Assembly (NCBI GenBank): GCA_020310875.1
Contig: CM035423.1
Span: 128,414,811-128,478,810, forward strand
From: Ceratopteris richardii
Taxonomy: Eukaryota > Streptophyta > Polypodiopsida > Polypodiales > Pteridaceae
Direction: 5' to 3'
DNA length: 64,000 nucleotides
Within the stretch, counting starts at the first letter, position 1, and each line of letters starts with the position of its first letter. The notes under the pieces were generated by a model that did no database searches, was not told the origin of the DNA, and saw only the letters and a program-made list of their open reading frames with translations. Positions 58,225 to 64,000 of this stretch are shown here, piece after piece. Both the position numbers and the translations under genes were made by a program.

Positions 58225-61038
58225 CAATGAACATAGTAGCTGGTTGCAACAAGCCCATGAAGGATTGCTAGGAAGTCACTATTCTAAACAACGAACATTG
58301 CAGAATCTAAAATGTTTAGGAGTGTATTGGACTAGCATGGACAAAGAAATACATGAGTGGATTAAGAATTGTCCAATGTGCCAGGAGAGACCCCCAGTGG
58401 AGCATGCCACCCTTTATCACGTGTCATTAATTCCAGTCTGGAGTGCTTCATTGGTAGAATTCATGAGGTTGGGAACATTACCCAATGAGGCTACTCTAGC
58501 AAGGAAACGAAGCTTGGAACAAGAGTCTCAACACTACACCTTAGTAGGAGACAACCTATACCGAAGAGGCAAAGATGGTTATTTGAGACTGTGCATTCAT
58601 GAATCAGATTATTTGAAAGTCTTAGAAACTGCACATAGTGGGGTTGCAGGTGGACACTTTGGTCCTGATTGAGTAATCAAGACTATTCTATTCTCAGGAC
58701 TTTGGTGGCCAACTCTTCATATGGATGCACATACCTATGTGAAGAAATGTGACACATGCCAATGTGCACAACATCTGATAAGGAAAGATGAGATGCCTTT
58801 GAGGCCAATGATGGGAGGATGTGCATTCTCGAAGTGGGGTATAGACTTTGTTGGTCCCATTAACCCCCTAGCTAGAAACTCCCATGTAGAATATATTATT
58901 GTAGCCATAGGTGGGTGGAAGTAAAAGCCACAACCAAGAACAATGCTCAAACGATGGCTAAGTTCTTATTCAAAAATGTGCTCACTAGATACGTGTTATC
59001 AATAGAGTTTGTAAGTGATAGAGGCACACACTTCTTGAATGAAGTCATTGAAAACCTTCTCCAAGAATTCTTGGTGATACATAAGAAGTCTACCCCCTAT
59101 CATCCACAAGCTAACGGACAAGCCGAGAGCACAAATAAGATCCTATGTAATGTGTTGACAAAATTGGTAAATAATAAATGCTTTGATTGGGACAAACAAC
59201 TCCATCATGCCATTTGGGCTTACCGAGTTGCCTACAAAACAATACTCAATGCCACCCCATTTTAGATGGTCTTCGGACAAAATGCTATGCTACAATTAGA
59301 CTTCCTAATCCCAGCATTAAAAGTAGCACAAGAGCATGAGTGGAATGGACATGAGTTGTCCTCCAGGATCTTTGATCTAGAATGTTTAGGTGAGACAAGG
59401 CTACGAGCAGCAGCAAACATCTATGCTGCAAAGAAAAGACAAAAGGCATACTTTGATGCACACATCAAAGATAAAGGATTGAAAGAGGGAGACCTAGTGC
59501 TGGTTTATACGCTAAAGCAACATGCCTGTAAGTTGTAAAAACGAGGATATGGACCCATGATCATTAATAGAATTTCCACTAGCGGTGCGGTTCAATTGGC
59601 TACTTTAGAAGGTGATATCATGCCAAACTATATCAGTGGTTGTCTAGTCAAGTTATATCAGGAACCTCTCATGGAAGATATGCTAATGAGACTCAACACT
59701 GCTAAGAAGCGAAAAGAAGAAGAGTTGAGGGTCAGAGAAGAAGCACAAGCCAAGGTGAGAGAGAGCATTAGGCAAAATACGTTAAGGCGACTATGCCTAG
59801 ATGTCAACCCGAAAGCCCCAAAATATCACATGGACATGTGCCACAAATCGGGCATAATTACTTCTCAAATCATCGACCGACACCCCTTTGTGACCATAGA
59901 GGTAGGACGAGGAAAGAGTGTAAGGACTGTGAGAGCATTGGTTGACTTAGGTGCAGCAACTAGTGTAGTTAGACTTTCATACTGACAAGACCTACAATTG
60001 GACATCAAGCCCATAGAAGCATATCCCATAGGATTGGGAGGTGTGGAAACCCCTTGTTTGGGTGAGGTGGAACTTTCCATCTACCTTCAAGATGTTCCAA
60101 TGAAAGTCAAAATGCTAGTGTGTCACGATGAGGACCTTATAGAGCCACTTGTCTTGGGTGAAGATTGGATTTATGACCATGTAGTCAACTTGAACCTCAG
60201 AAGTTAGCTTCTTCAAGTTTGGGTACATGAACGATGCATTACATTAGAATAAGAGAACTGCATGCTCACAGATCATGGCACCACACACTCTCTTAGTTCC
60301 TCTAAGACTAGTCTTCACGAACAAGATGTTGTATGTGTCAAAAGCTCTATGATCCAGAAGGACTCAATCATGGACGGACAATCGCAAAGGCAAGCTGACC
60401 CTCATTCTTTTTTGAACAGTAAAGCATCCAGAGTAGTTCAAACTCAGAAGCAAGCGAAACAGTACAAGACAACCGGTATATCAAATAGACAAAGAGCCTT
60501 CAAGAGTAAAGTAGTTTTGGGCATAAAGTAGATCTGGGTACGAAAAGGAGAGCAACCACTAGCCATGCCAATAGAACTCCCACCCAAGCAAGCCAACCAT
60601 GTGAAGAAAAGAACCAAGCAACCATGACTAGCTCAACAAGAAGGTCTCCAACCAATTTCGGTGCATAAGAAATTAGTTGCAGCTCAACAAGGGCAATTAC
60701 ACATGTGGGTTCCCAAAGGACTCTTACATGCACAAAGGCCCATGCTCTCCACTATGAAAAAGGTCTCAACAAAGAAGCCAAGGAGAGAAAAGGGTAAGAA
60801 CCAAGCATCGAGACCAAAAGAGGATAACCTCAACCCTTCAACAAAAGTAAGAAGACAACCATCAAGGATATGGGTTTGGAAACCAAAAGCATCAGTAGCA
60901 CCCACAAAAGCAAAGAGCCAACCACAAGGGATAAAAAAATCAAGCAACCATCCACAGATGAAGAAGCCAAGGTTGATCTCTACGCAGTCAAACACTGTTC
61001 TCAAATGGATCCCTAAAGGAAGGAATGGTCAGTTGTAA
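58225..61038 (+). pseudogene. pol: Element A pol: zinc modules, integrase, PR2, WVxK tail
   Basis: Continues element A pol from 18623. First H2C2 module (AHEGLLGSH...CPMC, about 58250-58385), second (AHSGVAGGH...CDTC, about 58630-58760), integrase (WGIDF, SDRGTHF, AESTNK), basic segment, second retropepsin-like domain with DSG changed to DLG (about 59944) and LVLGEDW (about 60150), then a tail with IWVRK, MWVPK, IWVWK and KWIPK motifs. Lesions include TGA near 58672, a deletion near 58908 removing residues equivalent to DYLTK, TAG 59263, TAA 59536, TGA near 59983, TAG near 60205 and others. The order matches C and D, so the duplicated modules predate the split of these elements. Confidence 0.86.
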
Positions 61039-62015
61039 TTTAACCAACAACTTATCACATCATTTCAAAATCCACTAGCTACCTCCCACAAAGAGTGCAT
61101 CAACATCCACCAACAACATTGTATGCCGCAACGTGCAACAACCATGTGCCTTTGGCATAACCTTGTCTTTTGCACCATTCACGTCATGCATTTCCAAAGT
61201 ATGCATTAATATAGGGCCACCTTACACGGACATGCATAGACACAATTGAGAAGCCCAGACACATGCGACACACTTGACATATGTAAAATATTTTATTGAT
61301 ACTAACCTCTTTCTTCTTGTTTTGTGACACTGTTTCCCAGAAAAAAAAAACGACCATGCTCTTGAAGAATCTCCAATGCAAACCATCAACAAGGACATCC
61401 ATCAGCAATGGGAGACCAGCGGATGTTCAATCACCATGCTGGAGCACAATACGAAGAGATGAAGATCAACAAACCTTTCACCATGGTAAGCACACTTCCA
61501 CAACACTACTGCAATAATAGCTTCGGAAACCTCTTCGTCAACATACCCGTGAGCACTTAGCTCAAGACCCCATTTTTGCACCATACCATTTACATTGCAT
61601 TCCTGAAGTACGCATACATAGGGCCACACCCCAAGGCCGTGCACAAGGCACATATCTTTTTCAACCCATGCACTAATGCACTTACCCATTATCCATTATG
61701 GGTTACAAGTACTTGACATGAAAACTGTGAAAGCCATCTTTGGAAGAACCAGCGAACACCCAGGTGACAACAACAAGAGCAAGGAAGCAATCGACCCTTG
61801 AGAGTTGCTCATAATCAACATTGACCACCTCTTTGGAGCAGGTAGCAATTTTGGAAAGCTCAACAATACACTCTCATGCTGGAATCAAGGAAGAAGTATC
61901 TATAGAAGGACTAAACATGAAGAACGAGAGAAGCTACCCCGCTACTTGTGGAGGATAGACCGCATGAGGAACTCTACCTCTCAAAGCACTACATGAACCA
62001 ACCACTACAACAAGG
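61039..62015 (+). other. Element A 3' region without ORF3
   Basis: No coding frame matching ORF3. Two diverged copies of a segment containing GCATTCC/TTTCC...ATAGGGCCAC...CACAAGGC-like text lie near 61175-61260 and 61590-61660. From about 61999 the sequence again matches the C and D region before the polypurine tract. ORF3 was either lost from A by deletion or never present. Confidence 0.55.
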
Positions 62016-62050
62016 GTCTGTCAGGGACGACAGACTCTAGAGGGGGGGAG
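62016..62050 (+). other. Element A pre-PPT hairpin and polypurine tract
   Basis: Hairpin GTCTGTC-AGGGAC-GACAGAC (62016-62035), then AGAGGGGGGGAG directly before the 3' LTR. Confidence 0.75.
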
Positions 62051-62674
62051 TGTTGACACTCAAGGTTAAGGACAAAGCATGGAAGTGCATCAAGGAAGTG
62101 GACACACAAGAAGACGGAGCATGTAGGGAGCTCCAAGAAGCACTTGTCAATTTTTCAGAAGAAATCCGTATAAAATAGTGATTTTTATCACTAAACACCA
62201 TTGTAAATACCATTTTTCATTTTTGCAACTCCATTTTGTTCAAGTTGAGGAGTCCTCAAGCTTGAGGAGTATTAGAAATATCATCCTACCAATTTTTATA
62301 ATTTTAGACTCTGTTTGAGCCCCCAAATAAGCCCTCAAACCTATTTTTTAACTAGGTCGGACACTAGGTCTCGACAACACCAAAACCACTCAAAAAACTA
62401 TAAAAAGGGATGGAGAGCTCATTTTTGAGGTTAGCTTGTTGTAGAATTGAGATTTGTAAGAGAGTTCTTTTGCAATCGAAGATCTTCCATTGTTCCACTC
62501 TTTGCTCTTACCTTGCACGTGTGTGTGTATGTGTGTGCATGCTTGTGTGCTTTCACTCATGCACTTGTGCCATCACTTGCTCATAGTCTTCATACTAGTC
62601 CTCACGTCTCTACGGATTGACATTTATGAGGTGAAGCTCCTCACATTGGTACTTACCATTGTGTTAGAGTGACA
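62051..62674 (+). mobile_element. Element A 3' LTR
   Basis: TGTTGACACT...GAGTGACA, 624 bp, with TATAAAAA near 62399. Followed by TTCAT (62675-62679). Confidence 0.88.
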
Positions 62675-62679
62675 TTCAT

Positions 62680-63057
62680 GCTTGCTTTTTACTTCAAAAT
62701 TTTCCTTTGTCCTTGTGTTGGAGTTGGCCGCCATTCCTTGGTTCTTTTTGTCTTTTTTATGAAGATGTGACTGCTAGGATGCTAGATGCTTCTTTTTCTT
62801 TTCTCTCTCTCTCTCTCTCTCTTTTGGACAATAGAGGTACATAATGAAAATATCATGATGTAATGTAGTGACATATATAATGGATGAATGTAATTCATCT
62901 CCTCTTAGTCCACATGCATGAGTGGGGACTAATGGTGCATGGGTGGAGGAACAAAAAAGTGCCTATGCACGGTCTTATGATGAGACCTTATCTTATGCAT
63001 ACTCTAAAAAATGCATACAAAAAACATTCCAAAATGGATGGATCTTGAGCAAAGTGC
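62680..63057 (-). mobile_element. Element E interior, 3' non-coding part
   Basis: Resumes element E after A. It contains a CT microsatellite (about 62801-62822). No gene seen. Confidence 0.45.
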
Positions 63058-63894
63058 TCAACGGTAAGGCGATGATGAGGCTTTCTCCAAATGTCCAACT
63101 CCAAGCACTTTCTCTTGTTCATCAGCCATTGAAATGGATGATACCTTTGTCCACCAACCTGAAAAAAGGAAAATGAAAAGAAAATTTTTGCAATGTATGT
63201 ACATGTGTCCTCTTTGTGCCTGGGTTAACCTTAGTGTGCCTAATGCTTGGCCTTTTGATGAGGCCCTATCCACATGCATACTTGCTGTGCATCTTGAACA
63301 TATGCTGTGCATTGGGCAAGGTTGGGTTTGATACCCATGGATGCCACACGAAGAGGTTTTAGGCCGCCAATATGTCTTTGCTTTGTTGGTCTTTGCCTTG
63401 AAGTTTCTCTTAGGATCTTTTTTGACTTTAGACTTGATTGCTTTGGATCCTTCTGTTGGAAGTGGTCTTTCTTGAAGATGAGGCATGATGGGTTTAGACC
63501 ATGGATTATGGGTTTTGGCATGAAAGGGTAGATTTTGTACAAGGGATCTCTTTGGAACCCATACCATGGTGCGATTTGGTTGGGCTCTAAGTAATTGTTT
63601 GGCCACCCAAATTTGCTTGACATTACAAGGGAAACAGGATTTCTTTTTCTTGATGTAAAGGTCTTTTGGGCCATCTATGAGGGTCTTTAGGGAAAACTCA
63701 TCTTTACATGGGGAATTCAACAAAGGTTGAGTTTCTATACATAGAATAGGCTCATGCAATGGATCATAGGGTTGTGTGGTTTGAGATTGATCTAGAGATT
63801 CAGCGATACATTTATCCTTATTACACGTAGAATCTCTAGATATACAAATAGGTGATGGATTGTCATGATTGACCATAGCTTTGACATCATACAA
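63058..63894 (-). CDS. Element E polyprotein tail with WVxK motifs (partial)
   Basis: A minus-strand open frame of 278 codons lying in the 5' direction of the E polypurine tract. It contains IWVAK, VWVPK and YWRPK motifs with basic spacers, like the post-integrase tails of A, C and D (IWVRK, IWVPK, VWQPK). This suggests it is the end of the E pol polyprotein, so E may belong to a related gypsy lineage. No enzyme domain is in the window. The true reading-frame start lies upstream, possibly with a frameshift, since a parallel frame at 63792-63995 is also open. The last 60 or so codons may run past the functional end. Confidence 0.45.
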   Translation of the reverse strand: MYDVKAMVNHDNPSPICISRDSTCNKDKCIAESLDQSQTTQPYDPLHEPILCIETQPLLNSPCKDEFSLKTLIDGPKDLYIKKKKSCFPCNVKQIWVAKQLLRAQPNRTMVWVPKRSLVQNLPFHAKTHNPWSKPIMPHLQERPLPTEGSKAIKSKVKKDPKRNFKAKTNKAKTYWRPKTSSCGIHGYQTQPCPMHSICSRCTASMHVDRASSKGQALGTLRLTQAQRGHMYIHCKNFLFIFLFSGWWTKVSSISMADEQEKVLGVGHLEKASSSPYR

Positions 63895-64000
63895 AGTATT
63901 TGTTGATTTCCTTCTTGATGATCTAAGTCTAGATCATCCCTACTCATGGATTCATGAGGGGAATCCAAGTTTAGAGGAAGAGAGGGCCCTTCCACATCCC

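Larger units (their letters stand above)
4313..62674 (+). mobile_element. Element A: Ty3/gypsy retrotransposon, host of all inner insertions
   Basis: Bounded by LTRs at 4313-4931 and 62051-62674 and by the 5-bp duplication TTCAT at 4308-4312 and 62675-62679. Removing copia 1 and copia 2 with one duplication each leaves about 12.7 kb. Gag and pol match elements C and D throughout, and the LTR, primer site and leader are related, so A is an older member of the same lineage. It lacks ORF3. Its LTRs differ at roughly 6-7% of sites by eye, the highest in the window, as expected for the outermost complete element. Coding regions are broken many times. Confidence 0.88.

Noticed and set aside
1..64000. 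Host protein-coding genes
   Set aside because: Every long frame is accounted for by a retrotransposon, its antisense shadow or a simple repeat.

Overview
This 64 kb window is plant-type intergenic DNA made almost wholly of nested LTR retrotransposons; I see no host gene. A land plant is indicated by Ty1/copia elements primed by initiator-Met tRNA (TGGTATCAGAGC) and Ty3/gypsy elements primed by tRNA-Asp (TGGCGCCGTTGCCGGGGA). The species cannot be named from sequence alone; a large, repeat-dense genome is inferred.

Layout. 1-2160: old, mostly unrecognised DNA with a 20-bp minisatellite, four evenly spaced tRNA-like modules and a SINE-like tRNA module. 2176-3263: a long TG/ATGT satellite. From about 3266 to the right edge lies a five-level nest. 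The outermost is element E (minus strand): 3' LTR 3660-4194, interior 4195-4312 and 62680-64000. Inside E sits gypsy element A (plus, 4313-62674, TSD TTCAT). A holds copia 1 (plus, 6821-12865, TSD CCCAG) in its gag and copia 2 (plus, 18624-58224, TSD CGATG/CAATG) in its pol. Copia 2 holds gypsy C (minus, 19968-53394, TSD AAGAT) in its gag. C holds gypsy D (plus, 33055-49618, TSD GTCAG) in its gag. With inserts removed the lengths are about 12.7 kb (A), 6.0 kb (copia 1), 6.2 kb (copia 2), 16.9 kb (C) and 16.6 kb (D). LTR divergence estimated by eye follows the nesting order: A about 6-7%, the two copias about 4%, C and D about 1.5%.

A, C and D form one gypsy lineage with an unusual coding plan. 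Gag is very long (about 1,280 residues in C) with CX2CX3HX4C knuckles. Pol runs protease, reverse transcriptase, RNase H, then two consecutive H2C2 zinc-binding modules, the integrase core, a SECOND retropepsin-like domain (DSGAAT ... LVLGQDW), and a basic tail with repeated W-V-x-K motifs. C and D, but not A, add a third ORF of about 1,350 codons (ORF3) with a conserved N-terminal domain, a proline-rich linker, a long coiled coil and a conserved C-terminal domain. ORF3 starts at a strong Kozak ATG just after a splice-acceptor-like site, and its frame continues through the polypurine tract into the 3' LTR. All copies carry nonsense or frameshift lesions. C is the best preserved: one stop in a gag-pol frame of about 3,135 codons.

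The leaders of A, C and D carry a minisatellite built on the TCGCGA core, a conserved 30-nt block and a conserved GTAAG donor-like site; a hairpin lies just upstream of the PPT. ORF3 together with the duplicated protease and zinc modules is the best candidate for undescribed biology here.
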